Source: Phlebotomus papatasi (Eukaryota; Arthropoda; Insecta; Diptera; Psychodidae). Taken from it: a stretch of 64,000 nt of DNA. The stretch lies in contig NC_077224.1 of assembly GCF_024763615.1 (NCBI RefSeq), forward strand, positions 49,052,712-49,116,711, in the 5' to 3' direction. Shown piece by piece: positions 37,644-49,425 of the stretch (position 1 is its first letter; the number at the start of each line of letters is the position of its first letter). Under the pieces are notes generated by a model. It was not told where the DNA came from. It searched no databases and worked only from the letters and a program-made list of their open reading frames with translations. The position numbers and the translations under genes were made by a program.

Positions 37644-38124
37644 TAAAGTTAAAAGACCTAATACGTTTTGAAAAATTATTTTTAAGAAAATGTTAGGTAA
37701 TTAGAAATTTGAGACCTTCGTGAATGGAATTGAATTCCAAGTATAAATTCTATATATACCCTGAAAGTAGTTTGGAATTATTTGTTTTAATAAATAAAGT
37801 CATTTAGAGGTCACACTTGTGGAAAAAGCATCGAGGCATGTTCACGAATTCGAGTATGGTGCAAAGTTTTTTGCAATAATGTATTATTTTTTTATTTCAA
37901 ACAAGATTTCAAAAGTTAAGAAATTTCTAAAAAGTTAATATACATTCTCTGGATATTTTTAATGTGTTATAGATAGAGATATAACCTCATTTTATTCATC
38001 GATTTTAATAGAATAATTACATATCTTGACTCATTTTTGTAACTGAGATTTATTCATTTATTTATTTTCTTTTTAGAAGCGTAATCAGGTTTTATAAAAA
38101 CTGAACAGCCTTCTATAAACCTTG

Positions 38125-38570
38125 TTGCCATGCCGAGTTCCAGCTTTACACCTTTTCTCAGAGAGGAGTTATAGTGGAAAATGTTCTCATTTTGTATGGG
38201 GACTGCTGGAATGAGTGGCAGAGGGAAACGTATATATACACGGTTAAAGAGCCTCCCATTACCCATTAAGTTTCTGATTTCTACTTCTTTTTACAGAGGA
38301 GTTATAATGGAAAAAGTCATTATTTTATATGAGGGCTACAAGAAGGAGAATAGGGGAGATGAGTTTATTAACATAATTGAAGAGTCTTTGATAAACCTAG
38401 GCCCCATGCCAAGTTTCAGCTTTCTCCTTTTTCTCAGAGAAAAGTTATAATGAAAAATGTCCACATTTTGTATGGGGGCTCCTGGAAGGAAGGGTGGAGG
38501 AATAGGGTAGTATCCATGGATAAATAGCCTAAGTCATACACTGATCTCATACCGAATTTCATCATAATCG
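38125..38570 (+). repeat. diverged tandem repeat, about 140 bp, three units
   Basis: The units share CCATGCCGAGTTCCAGCTTT-like starts (38131, 38260, 38404), AGAGGAGTTATAATGGAAAA and CATTTTGTATGGGGGCT. A fourth start lies at about 38545. Not coding. Confidence 0.5.
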
Positions 38571-38910
38571 TTTCAGACGATCTTGAGTAATTCGATATCA
38601 AAATAGTTATTTTTTCGAAAGGATAAATGCGTTCTTACAAGGACTTCCAGCGAATATCCTCCTGAGTCTCGGCAGTTTTTCATCCTTTGTCATTACCTAT
38701 AAAATGCGCCTAAAATACATTTTTGCCCATAGTCCTTTAACTTTTTACTGCTCACTTGTACAGTGCAGCGTTTATGAGTATCAATTCACTACTGCACTGA
38801 TTTAAACCTACCAATCACGCAAAATTTACTAATCACTCAACAGATTGCTCAAAACAACTGAAGATTAATACAATTGAATTTCGAAAAAATGGATTATCGA
38901 TTCATATCAG

Positions 38911-39226
38911 TGGTAACATGATAACCTCAGTTCGATAGTATCAACTATCGATTTTAAAAATTTTAAACGATAGCTGGTCTTTTTGTAGCTAATACAAATA
39001 AGTGTTAACATTTTCATTCTATTAAGAATGTCACAATAATCACTTTATCTAATGACTCCTACACAGTAGAGAAATTTATGTCCATATTAATGCAAATTCC
39101 TTACGCTTGTGTAGAAAAAACTCTTCAATATGGAGATAAATTTTTCTAGTGTGTAGAGGCTATAACAAATACAGATTTATCAATACTATCGATTCGATAG
39201 TATCGAAAAGTTATTATTTTACCCCA
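38911..39226. repeat. inverted-repeat element, TCGATA family
   Basis: GGTAACATGATAACC and TCGATAGTATCAACTATC at the left face ATCGATTCGATAGTATCG with AAAGTTATTATTTTACC at the right. Related to 26622-26830. Confidence 0.4.
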
Positions 39227-39368
39227 GGTTTATTACCAGTTTACCAGACAAATATACCGGTTCCAACCAGTTTTGGATAGTATTTACGTTACCGATGAAC
39301 CAAAGTCATTTAATCGTCTTGATAATTGCGAAAATTATTAGGTCATTGCAATTTTCATAATCAGGATC

Positions 39369-39650
39369 CTGAGAAAAAAAAGAGGCTATGATTAACTTTT
39401 TTACATCATAACTTTAACACTTTTTGGGTGTAAAAATATATCAACATTTTTTAATGTTAATTTTACACCTCTTAACGGTAAAATCAACATGAAAGAAGGG
39501 TAACTTTAACCCATAACACACCAAAAAGGGTAATATTAGGTGAGATTCTTAACGATCTCACCTACTATTTACACCGTTTTCGGACCGTTACTGCAGGGTA
39601 AAATTAACATTTCCGGAATGTTATTTTAACTTTTTCGGATTTCTCTCAGT
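39369..39650 (+). mobile_element. MITE, CTGAG family, with a 28-bp insertion
   Basis: A complete copy with CTGAGAAAAAAAAGAGGC and CGGATTTCTCTCAG ends. Compared with 17307-17553 it contains an extra palindrome at 39537-39564 plus a few duplicated bases. Confidence 0.8.
39537..39564. repeat. 28-bp palindromic insertion
   Basis: TAGGTGAGATTCTTAACG followed by ATCTCACCTA interrupts the MITE between TAATAT and TTTACACC, with TAT apparently repeated on both sides. The sequence equals the two ends of the element at 21108-22893 joined without the interior. Confidence 0.65.
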
Positions 39651-40628
39651 GGAGGGTCAGGAGAGTACGAAGCACAATTTAATAGTAAAATATAAATTAG
39701 ATAATTTAGATAAAAATTCATGAACCAAAATACGTGATGTTAAGTAACATAATTTATGGGAAATGTAAGGATTTCCCTAAATTTTACAATCGTCACAAAT
39801 CTTTCTTAAAGAGGGATAGTACAATTATCAATTTGTGAAAATTTTCCCTACGAAATGCCATGAAGAAAAGTGCTTATAACTAACTATTATCCGTTAATTC
39901 TGTAATTTAAAAATATATCTCATAAATTATTCGTTATTGCTGAGCCCCCCAGGGACTATGATCCTGCTAAGAATAAAATCATATTTCAGTATGAGCTCAG
40001 AAAAAGGGAGATAATGGCGTCGGTTCTCTAGGCGGAAATTTTCACTCGTATTGAGACAAAATTCGTTGAGGAAGAGCCAAGATGGAAAGTGAAATTGTGA
40101 TAAGAGTTGAGGCTTGAAAAAGTCCATAAAAGCACGTTTTCCCCTTCTTCTTGAGATTTCTTTTTTATATTTTTAGACAGGGTTCAAGTGTATGTCTCAT
40201 AGCCATAGCGGTCTGGGAACCAGTGTTCTTCAAGATCTACTATGAAAAGCTGTGTCCAGGGGCTTATTTTCTTGTTTTCTTATATTTTTTAATTTTCAAA
40301 TTTTATTGTTTTTCAGGTTTTCATACGGCTAATCTGTGTTTCATTTTAAAGATAATTTCAAATACGTTTGTTTAAAAATTTGACAATGTACTTGGAACAA
40401 AATTATTGTTGAAACTGTGTTACAAGATTGCATGACACATGATCTTGATATAACCATCTGTCTGACAGTTATGACATTTTTTCATGCAAATACATCTTCA
40501 AAATTAGTATTGAGATCTCCGTGATAACTGAATAGTGAATATTCTTCATTCATTTAATTAGTCAAAAACAGATGCACTACAATTTAGACAAATCATCCAA
40601 AGCCAAAGGCAAAGTTCAGAAGACTCAC
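39651..40628. other. probable intron sequence
   Basis: No element or frame recognised. It lies downstream (minus strand) of the donor at 40628-40627, so it should be the start of that gene's first intron. Confidence 0.4.
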
Positions 40629-40742
40629 CCTTGTTCGGCCGAGCAGTAGAGCATCCATTTCGCCTTCGGGATTAGGATTTGCAGGACGACCTGTCGCAGT
40701 AGCAGGAACTGGTGTGTCTCCGATGGCTGCTCCCGTTGTCAT
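40629..40742 (-). CDS. first coding exon of an unrecognised host gene
   Basis: On the minus strand an ATG at 40742 opens 38 codons that end exactly at a strong donor: AACAAGG then GTGAGT (GT at 40628-40627), leaving phase 0. The peptide starts MTTGAAIGDT, is rich in A, T, P and G, and ends MDALLLGRTR. It is markedly richer in GC than the DNA around it. The next exon must lie at a lower coordinate or outside the window; I could not find it. The low-complexity start suggests a disordered N-terminus. I do not recognise the gene. A minus-strand TCAGT initiator at 41126-41122 would give a leader of about 380 nt. Confidence 0.5.
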
Positions 40743-41121
40743 ACTTCTTTGGCAGTTTAAGTGATTTTAGTCCCGAAGGTAAATTCTCTTGTTGATTTTT
40801 TTTACCCGTGAAAAAGATACGCCTCCAAATCCTTGATATTGTTAACTTGTTTACTTTGTATATGTTTCCTGTCAGCGTTACAAATTCGTCTCTCTTCGTT
40901 TTTATCGAGGGGTTGATGTAAAAAAAGAATAACTCCACTTCCAGCCTCAATTCTCTTGCACTCACCAACTTCTTCACACTTTTTACATTGTAAAAAAATA
41001 TTTATCTTTCTCTCTATCCGGTTTATATATAAAAAATACTTGGTTCATGGAAAAATTCATCATTTTTGTGTTGATTTAGACAAGAGTTCCATAGTATAAG
41101 ACATTTTCATGATATCGCGCG

Positions 41122-41126
41122 CACTG
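41122..41126 (-). promoter_or_regulatory. candidate initiator (TCAGT)
   Basis: TCAGT on the minus strand in a CG-rich context (CTCAGTGCGCGCG), about 380 nt upstream of the ATG at 40742. The match is short and therefore weak. Confidence 0.2.
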
Positions 41127-42363
41127 AGTCTCCACTTCTGTAAGAAATTTCGCACAACTTTTAATTATTTTCCCTTAAAATCACTGTGGTACATTTACAA
41201 TGAACTCTCTTGTACTTGGAATAATGATATAAATGTTGTTTGTTGTGTATTTTGAGGAAAATTCACAAAAATTAAGACGCTTCTACGTATCAAAATGCAC
41301 GCGATGTCTCGCTCAAAACGGAAAAAGCTCTAACTTTTAATGTAAAGAGAAGAATAAAGAAAGTTAATGAAACTGAAGACGAAGAAAGAGTTTGAAAAAC
41401 GTATGAGGGTGTAATAAGAAATAATTGAAGTACACATGATTTTCTGAATTGTGTTGATTTTCATTATTCTGCTTTTCTTGACAACAAATCTCAATTTAAC
41501 TATTATTTTCACATACGAAGCATTTTTTTAAAAAAATATTTCAGAATACACGCATACTAAATTCTAAAGAGAGTTAAGTTTACTTCATTTTACTTCTTCA
41601 TTTTGCTACATATAAAGCCACTTATTCTAGCTGAAGACATATTAATGCGATTTAACTACAATCCTTTCAGAGACACAGCTATTGTGATGCTTAAATATAG
41701 TACAATAGCCCAGATTGAACTTATATTTGCAAGGTAGTAGGTCTGAATACCCCTTATGAAAAAGATAAACCACTAAAATCAGATACAACCTTACTCTGAT
41801 TGGAATGGTTTGCCATTTATTTGTTAAAAATTTGTTAACTCTTTCGTCTCTTTTGGGACTCTGAGTACCCAAAGCAGCATATGAATATTCTGTGAACAAT
41901 GATGTTTTTTAATTATTCATAACTGATAAAAATAAGATTCTTGTGGATGATTACAAACTATAAGGATGTCCAAATGTAAGATATTTTTTGTAGGACCTCA
42001 ATTAATTCCTGAGCTTAGATATTTTTGATTAAAAAATGGTGAAATTGGCTTGCAGCATATGCTGCGGTCCGGAAAGAGTTAAAAAAAAGCCTTTATTTGT
42101 TAAAAAGATGGAAAAGTTTCGTCGAGTGTAGAAAGGATACTCTTTTGATTCATTTAGTCCCTTTACAAACCTTCATGAAATTCGTCATTTATTTATTTTA
42201 TATATATAATATTTTACTATTTCTTTTTATATTTATTTTTAAAATTACGAATACCTGTTTCAATTCAAAAATTGAGAAAAACGCATTAGTTTATATCAGC
42301 AAAATGAAAGTTGTCAACTTCTACAATTACAACTTATCAACAGTCTATCATAACTCGACTTAT
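41127..42363. other. non-coding stretch, nothing recognised
   Basis: Upstream of the exon at 40629-40742. GCAGCATATGCTGC near 42053 is a 14-nt palindrome. 42190-42245 is A/T-only over long runs. Confidence 0.4.
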
Positions 42364-43050
42364 GGTGCTATTCCAATGAAAAACTGACCATGGTTTTTTT
42401 AGAACATTACCGTTCTCAAGTACTATAAAATAGACAATGACTGTTCCTATATGTCATTTCACGGAAAACAATGTGTAGAGAATAATAATGCTGCTCGCTG
42501 AATTTTCACCTCTGAACATTCACGGAAAAACTTATGGAAAACCTGAGAAAACCCGCGGTCGAGGCTAAAGTTGTTAGCTCTCGATCATCCAACTGCATCA
42601 CGCCACCAAGCTGGCATGACAAGTTACTACTAACTGAATGTCAAATGGCATTGTGGTCGCGTGAAAGCTTGTTCGGAGGGAATATTCGAATTCGGATTTC
42701 GGTTGAACTTTTCTTTTGTGTTGGTTTCTGTCATGGCTATTTGGTGATTTTGGAACACGACAAGGACGGCGTAAAATATGAAGTTTTTGTGTAGAGATAA
42801 GAACCTTACATCTTGCCAATCATGATAAAGAAAAGGTAGAAAATATTATGAAAGTGAAAACATTAAATTAATCTTGTCGATTTCCCAACCGAAATCCGAA
42901 TTCGAATATTCCCACCAAGCAAGCTTTCACCCGATCACAACGCCATCTGACATTAATTAAAATAACATGTGGGAACAGTCATGGTCTTTTTAGTACTTGA
43001 GAACAGTAATGTGCTAAAAAACATGCTCATTTTTTCATTGGAATAGCACC
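42364..43050. mobile_element. 687-bp palindromic element
   Basis: The ends GGTGCTATTCCAATGAAAAA and TTTTTCATTGGAATAGCACC are exact. Inner pairs include GTTCTCAAGTACT, GAATATTCGAATTCGGATTT with CGGTTG, and GCGTGAAAGCTTGTTCGG with its diverged complement. A spacer of roughly 160 nt separates the arms. Frames inside are not conserved between arms. Confidence 0.75.
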
Positions 43051-43350
43051 ATTAGTCTACTATATTTATTTGCTATCGATATTATTGAGACAATTAATGA
43101 ATTTTCGCGGTTTTCGTTCCAATCTAACCGATTTTCAATCAATTGATAGAACTTTTTATTGTCACTTTCAGCCGATAAAGTTTTTAGATCGACGTCCCGC
43201 ATTGTTTTTGGTCTTTCTATCCTCAATGTCTATCATAATTTCTGAAGAATTTAATTTAATTTTTGTTGTACTTGTAAATTTCTCTTAGAACTTAAAAGTA
43301 CCTAAGTTTTCTTGATGAAAGATTTGATAAATAGTTTTGAATAACTAGGG

Positions 43351-43830
43351 GAAATGCTTGTAATTTGGGACAGCTTATAATGTTGGACACTTTGAAGGTA
43401 ATATTGGACACTGTAAACAAATTAATTAACTATGGAAATTTCTCCCAATATTTAATGAATAATGTGTTCTACCCATATATTTAGCCTTTTTATGAGATAT
43501 TAACACTAAATTCCTTTAATTTTAAATATGATTTAAAATAAAATTGCTTTGATGATACTTCAGTGTGAACAGTTTTGTGTTTACTTTAATTTAGATGTGG
43601 TGAAGTATTTGAAGTACTAATAAATTTTTCTTTCGCTATTCTTAAGTGACATTTTAATTATTCATAAACAAAATATTTAAAAGCACGATAAATTATTTTA
43701 TAAGCTCCTTAACAACATTCCTGAAAAATAATTAACAAAAACTTCAATTTGTGCTGAAAATGTTATACTTAAAATTTCAGAAATTGTTCTTTATATGCGG
43801 TCTGCCCCAGATTACAAGCAGTTCTGCTAT
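43351..43830. mobile_element. MITE-like element, GCTTGTAATTTGGG ends
   Basis: GGGGAAATGCTTGTAATTTG at the left faces CTGCCCCAGATTACAAGCAG at the right as diverged inverted copies. The interior is AT-rich and non-coding. Confidence 0.45.
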
Positions 43831-43858
43831 TTTTAAATTGGTTTATAATGGCTCCGGC

Positions 43859-44236
43859 ACACTTTTTAGATCAGAAAAATTTCATGAAGTCGAAATTCGA
43901 ATCCCTGTCTTTCTGACATGCTTTGTATATGTCTATCTCATTCTTTCATACTCTTCTTCTTCTTTTAAACATCACTCCAAATTCAATTTAGCTCAATCAA
44001 ATTTGGAGTGCGAAATAATGGGATAGACCAGAGGTGTGCCAGAACCGTTGAAACCGAATAAACGTCAAAATAAGTTTGTTCAGGTAGCGTTTTGGCCATT
44101 GACGTACAAATCTCATTTGACGTTTGTTCGGTTTTAAACGGTTCTTGCACACCTCTCGGATAGATATATACAAAATGTGTGAAGTACAGGGATTCGAATT
44201 TCGACTTGTTGAAATTTTCCTGATCTAAAAGGCGTG
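43859..44236. mobile_element. palindromic element with a nested palindromic MITE
   Basis: The left arm (CACACTTTTTAGATCAG, then GTCGAAATTCGAATCCCTGT) pairs with the right arm (ACAGGGATTCGAATTTCGAC, then CTGATCTAAAAGGCGTG). The element at 44031-44155 sits between the arms. Confidence 0.65.
44031..44155. mobile_element. 125-bp palindromic MITE
   Basis: GAGGTGTGCCAGAACCGTTG and AATAAACGTCAAA at the left pair with TTTGACGTTTGTTCGG and AACGGTTCTTGCACACCTC at the right. Similar GATAG sequence flanks both sides. A split copy lies at 8147-8640. Confidence 0.65.
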
Positions 44237-45507
44237 AAGGATCAATAAACCTCAAAATCAATTTTATTTTGTTTTTTTTATATGCTGTAGGCCATCTTGT
44301 TGCAGATCTTTTTCATAACGATGTCAATTTGCACAATCTAAGAAATTTTAAAAATGTACTATACGTTTTAACTTCATTTTTCTGACAAACTGAATTCCCC
44401 TTAAAAGAATCACAACTCCCATAAACTAAAAGAAGCCTATCACTAGCCTGCAGTTACTGCCCTCATTTCAAGTTAGTTTTGAGTTTCACATTCAATAAAC
44501 AAACCAACAAATTGCATTTAATATTACATGTTATGTTGCTCTAGTAAAAGATATGCACTTCAATTTTTCTCGTGGAAAATCATTTTCTCAGCGTGACACT
44601 CGCTTTCCATTACGAACTGAAGAATCTTTCCCATTAGACTTTTATTAAGTAAAATTGCATCCTTGATGAAACTAACTGACAGGAATCAACACAATAGCCG
44701 TATAGCTAAATTACAAGATTTTACTCTCAAATCCAATAAATTTGTACTTTCAGCCTATGTTTATTTCATCATTTGCAATTTAAATTCTCTAAAGTTGCTG
44801 TGAAACCGTTAAAGCAATTGATATTCAGAGAAGTCTGTCATCTGTTTGAAATCGTGTTACAATTTCCCTCAAGAAAAATTCCTACACATTACCTACTCAA
44901 TTTCTGAAAGGAATTCCCTCCTGAATCCTGTCAATTTATTTTACTTCTAGAATAAAGTGGAACATTCCAAACAATTTCTCAATTTTATGTTGCTGACACA
45001 ATATTGATCTGTGATATTGTATATTATATAGAAGTTTTCAATACAATATTTCATTTCATTTTTATGTCTTCAGCAAAAGAATGTTCACAATGTTTATCTG
45101 AAACTAGAAATAATATATAATAAATTTTTCAAGTATTTGTTCATATCGATTAATGAAGAATTGCAATTGAATTTTATGAACAATATACCTACTAGAGAAG
45201 TTTGCTTAAATAAGAGAATATAAGACAAGAAGTTGTTGTTGTCACTGTGAAAAAGAAGCCATTAGAAGTGTAGGAGTTCAATGTTTATGACACCATAAGT
45301 ATGTAAACAACAGAATTTTCTGCACGTAATCATATAAATTTTAAACGTTTTCTAAATGAATTCACAGACTACAAGAGCAATTCAGAATAAATAATGTTCC
45401 TGAGACTCTTATAATTTAATGGAATTCCTTATTTAATTTAGAAGTTTTGCAGGCATTAGTATTTAATTCATTCGCATAAAAAATAGGCCACACCCCTCTG
45501 AGAAGAT
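44237..45507. other. non-coding stretch up to the large inverted repeat
   Basis: AT-rich, no element or frame recognised. It ends with ACACCCCTCTGAGAAGAT directly before the first base shared with the right arm. Confidence 0.45.
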
Positions 45508-45599
45508 ATGAGTAGTAAGGGGACAGCAGCGTGATGTAAATGTCCTCGGACATTCCATGGACATGTCGTAGGAAGGGGACACCAGCGTGGGAATCAGGC

Positions 45600-45655
45600 C
45601 GATTCCCCCGCCCCCCGCACCCCCGCTACCCTCCCCCTGAACCATGAATCTGATT
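45600..45655. other. C-rich run at outer end of left arm
   Basis: Several runs of 4-6 C (G on the minus strand) occur within about 55 bp. The equivalent G-rich run in the right arm is at 57475-57512. G-quadruplex formation is plausible but unproven. Confidence 0.5.
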
Positions 45656-45683
45656 TTTTGGTTAATAATTTTAATTGAATATG

Positions 45684-45926
45684 GAGCACGATGATGTTAT
45701 GGAGAGCACAATGATGTATATAATATACCATAAGTCTGCCGAGGAGCACAATGATGTATATAATATACCATAAGTCTGCCGAGGAGCACAATGATGTATA
45801 TACCACAAGTCTGCCGTGGAGCACAGTGATGTTGGTACTACATTTGCTGATGAAAACTCTCCGTGGAGCACAGTGATGTACATACTACATTTGCTGATGA
45901 AAACTCTCCGTGGAGCACAATGATGT
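45684..45926. repeat. minisatellite, GGAGCACAATGATGT units
   Basis: About six units of 36-47 bp, each carrying GGAGCACA(A/G)TGATGT. Two sub-types occur: one followed by ATATACCATAAGTCTGCCGA, one by TACTACATTTGCTGATGA. Frames across it are artefacts. Confidence 0.75.
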
Positions 45927-46094
45927 TATTTTTTTAAATGCAATGCACTAGACGGCCATCTTGAACTTTTTGGAACTTTGAACTTTTTGATATTGCGCGC
46001 TTTTTGATGGTCATTTTGAATTAACGGAAATTACTTTGGTGGACTTTTTCTCATGTATTTTTTTTTCCCCTATACAAATGTATGTGAAAAGATC

Positions 46095-46169
46095 TGCCGT
46101 CCATGGGAATTGATCACCAGACCTCTCGGTTGCGAGTCCAGCACCTTATCCATTATGCCACTCGTGCCA
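46095..46169 (-). repeat. tRNA-Arg-like sequence, cassette copy 1
   Basis: On the minus strand GTGGCATAATGGATAAGG matches the D-arm/box A of arthropod tRNA-Arg, and GGTGATCAATTCC fits the box B pattern. The D-stem closes, but the acceptor and anticodon stems do not pair well, so a working tRNA is unlikely. Possibilities are a tRNA-derived relic, an internal Pol III promoter or a SINE head. Confidence 0.5.
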
Positions 46170-46799
46170 TGATAGAAGGTTTGCCAGAAGTCTTTCCTAT
46201 GCAGTAAGCGGGATTCTCTCTAGTCTCTGGCTTATGCACTGTCCAAGTGTGGAAAAATGCAAATGCAATTTGAGACCTTTTCGCGCGCTCGAGACCATAT
46301 GGGAGAGACTATTTATATGAGTCTTTGCGCGACAATTTGATTCCTTCAGAGGAATGAAGCAACATGGAAAAAATGTCTTGCAGTGCGCAATATAATTGTA
46401 AAATTGAGTGGAATTTCGCAATATTCACTAATTTTACTGGCGATAAGAACTATCAATAATTTTCATTGGTTATTGAACAGCATGATGTTGATGCCGTCAT
46501 GCAATTTAAACCATTTTCATTGGATATTGATCAATAGATATTGAAACGTCATTGAGTTGAGATTTGCATGTAAACAGTTTTTTTTCAAAGCATGCAACTT
46601 TTGAGCTTGCGTATTTCAATATTGTTTGCAATATTTGTCTTTTTTATTTAAATTGTAACATAAATTACCGAAAAATATCATACTTTTCCACTTACATGAT
46701 TGTATCTCACATCATTCACATCTCTTGATGATATGATCAAACGATTTTTATGCAATTTGTCTAAAAAAATATTTTTCGTTCAGTGATTTCAGATTAGAA

Positions 46800-46991
46800 G
46801 TGATAAATTTCGTGAAATTGATTGAATTTCAGCTTATTGCAGATGGTGACTGCCATGAAATTTCAAGAATCTTAGTTTCAGATCCTCAATTTTCAAATAA
46901 ACAAACTGATGATCAAAGATGTTGCTATGCATTTTTATGCAGTTGTGCGGGATTATTCGAAATTTGCACTCCTGTATCATGTATAAAATAA
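46800..46991 (+). CDS. short frame or exon, unrecognised (copy 1)
   Basis: A 63-codon frame without ATG; its equivalent in the other arm is at 55798-56007 (minus). The two share DGDCHEISRI and SDPQFSNKQTDDQRCC but diverge after that, with different ends. TTATTGCAG at 46832-46840 would be a fair splice acceptor. The GDC and QRCC-N-AF words faintly recall cysteine-peptidase signatures, but this is too short to assign. Confidence 0.2.
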   Translation: MINFVKLIEFQLIADGDCHEISRILVSDPQFSNKQTDDQRCCYAFLCSCAGLFEICTPVSCIK

Positions 46992-48044
46992 AAGAATTAA
47001 AAGATGAATGAAAAAAATGTCAATGTGGGCAAAATTTCTTGTCTTGTGTATGAATCATTTAACTCTCTTGATCGCAAGTGGGGAAAGTATGTAAAAAATG
47101 TTAGATTTCTCATAACTTTGTATTACAATGTTCTTTTTCTCTGACATTAGAGAATTTTTACAACATTACAGAACAAAATTATTCAAAGTGAATTATTGAT
47201 TTGTGTTTTCTCTTATTATAATTTAGCAAATATGAAAAAATCTGTAAATATATGTACAATATTTACCTAAGAATTTGATTATGTGGAGAAATGGCAGCAG
47301 AGTAAAATAAAATAGGAACCAACTTTTCATACAAAATTGATTTTTATGAATGAAATGTTGTATACACTTCTATAATTCGGTACCTGGGATGCTGAATTAA
47401 CTTATGCATTTTTCATTGATGACTCATTATCAAATTTATGTATATTTCTGTGACACATATCACAAAATAGAAGATGAAATCCTCTTTAGTAGAAGATCAT
47501 TTTTTTTAAGATGACTCTCAGTAGAATAGGCATAAAAAATAAAATTCAAGCGATACTCACTAAAATAAAGTCAAACATTTGCGTTCTTACACTGATAAAA
47601 TAAATTTAGCTTTGCACTCACTAGCACTTCATCACCGAATACTATTAATTTTAGTTCTTGACCGTAAAGCTTCATCCTCCCTTGAATAAATGTTAACAAA
47701 ATTTTATTTATTATATTGAAAAACAATTTAAAAAAAGTAACTTCACTTGTTATTTAGAAAAATGTTCTATTTGCCCCTCGCATCCTACCTCTAGACTTTA
47801 TTCTGAGATATGAACATGACATGACATGTCCAAACATGTTTCATCGTGTATGAAACAAACATTTTGCATACGTTTGCATAATTTTCTCGGGAAATTTCGT
47901 CAGTACGATCAAAAGATCCTAAAATATTTTATAGGAATTTGAACATTGGAAAAAAAAGTCTCATTTGTATCCCTGATTTATTGATGAGTGGAAGGCATTT
48001 TCTTAGTGAAAAGTGATAAATCACAAAATAACTTATCTGAAAAT

Positions 48045-48788
48045 ATGGAGACAAAAGAAAGATCACATCAAGTTCCAAATGTAATGAAGGCAAAGCAGCA
48101 CTTCAACAAATATAATTCTGATCCTGCTGAGGAACTTCGAAAGGATGAGGAACAACATGCAAGAAATCGACAATAAAATACAACTCCTGAACTACTGAAT
48201 GCATACACCTACTTTCTAAATCGAACATGTACATTGTTTATCACGATCGGGTTTTCTCCAGAGAATTTTTCACCAGTTGCTAAAATATGTGCCGTAAGCT
48301 ACTGGGATGGAATTGACGCTGTAGAATTCACCCAAAATACATGGACAACGTTCTGTGCCAATGAACAAACTTTAAGGAAATTATTGGGAGAGGATGCTGG
48401 AAAGGATGATGCCAACATGAAACTGGAGTTGCTGAATATTCAACTTGACAACTCCGTGAACATTCATAGTTACTGTGCTGTGGAAAATTCTGAACTACTT
48501 ATTCTCAGCCAAAATAATGGAATTGATCGTTTATCTCTAAATATTGCAGAATTTGAGAAATTAATGTTACTTTCTGAATTTATAAATGCAACTTTGATTT
48601 ACAATAGTTCTGTACAGTGGTATGTACAAGAATATTTTGAGAGATAGAGCAATGTTTGTAAATCTTTAGGTGTGCAAAGATTGGAAAATTCTAATTTTTC
48701 AAACAGCAATACTTTTGATCCACCAATCAATTACTTTCGCTTGTTTCATGAAATCCCTTTTGTAGCAAGTAAGCCAAATATTTCTTAA
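48045..48788 (+). pseudogene. two-repeat protein gene, broken copy 1
   Basis: Collinear with the intact 253-codon gene of copy 2 (53997-54758), but with in-frame stops at 48174-48176 (TAA after a CGACAA) and 48645-48647 (TAG). The 3' end has also changed, so the frame ends earlier, at 48788. The stretch between the two stops is otherwise open and very similar to copy 2. Copy 3 carries the same lesions, so they were present before copies 1 and 3 separated. Confidence 0.7.
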
Positions 48789-49304
48789 AGTGTAGCACGT
48801 GTATAAAAATCATATGCTGTCAAATAAAAAAATATGAGAAGACATAAATATCTGTTGTTTTAATCTTGTACATTTGGAACCTGAAACCTCTTAAGTTAAG
48901 AAGAATGAAGAAAAGCTGGAAGACCAATTACATAAAGTTATGCATTATGCATTTAACTATACGAACATTTTATTTTCATCTCATCATATTTGTTATGGGA
49001 GATATTTGCTATTTAAGATCAATTCTTTCTACATCACAAAATGTTTCATCTATGCATCAAGAAAAATGTTTCAGTTACGATAATGTTTCAATGATGCATC
49101 ATGAAAAAATCAATATGCAAATGCATCATACATCAGTGAAAAAAACAAAACTGAAATTTTTAGCAACACAAAAAAATCTTCAAACTGAGATCACAACTTT
49201 TTTTATAATCTTGCGATTTTTTTCTTGCAACCAAATACTTTCTTCATGTGAAAAAATTCTTCAAAGTGATGTCTGCATTTTTTTTTCTCAACATCTTTTG
49301 AGTC

Positions 49305-49425
49305 TTTTGCCCTAGACACACTTACGACTTAAGCCGAGAGACGACTTAGTGGAAAATGATGGAAATTATGTCGAGTATAATAACGCTAAGCCGTCTCTCG
49401 GCTAATCCTCAGGTCTGTCAAGGCC
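49305..49425. mobile_element. MITE inserted in cassette copy 1
   Basis: CTTACGACTTAAGCCGAGAG at one side and GCCGTCTCTCGGCTAATCC with CAGGTCTGTCAAGGCC at the other. Copy 2 has the empty site at about 53497 (TAAAAAAGAACTC), and AAAAG looks like the duplicated target. Located between the 3' ends of the RING gene and the two-repeat gene. Family relatives lie at 23271-23402 and near 1340-1420. Confidence 0.75.

Noticed and set aside
45463..45883. 60-76 codon minus-strand frames
   Set aside because: They read through the minisatellite and C-rich run.
48866..49315. 149-codon frame (identical at 62078-62527)
   Set aside because: It lies in the 3' flank of the broken two-repeat gene. Copy 2 does not keep the frame, and identity between copies 1 and 3 only reflects recent duplication.
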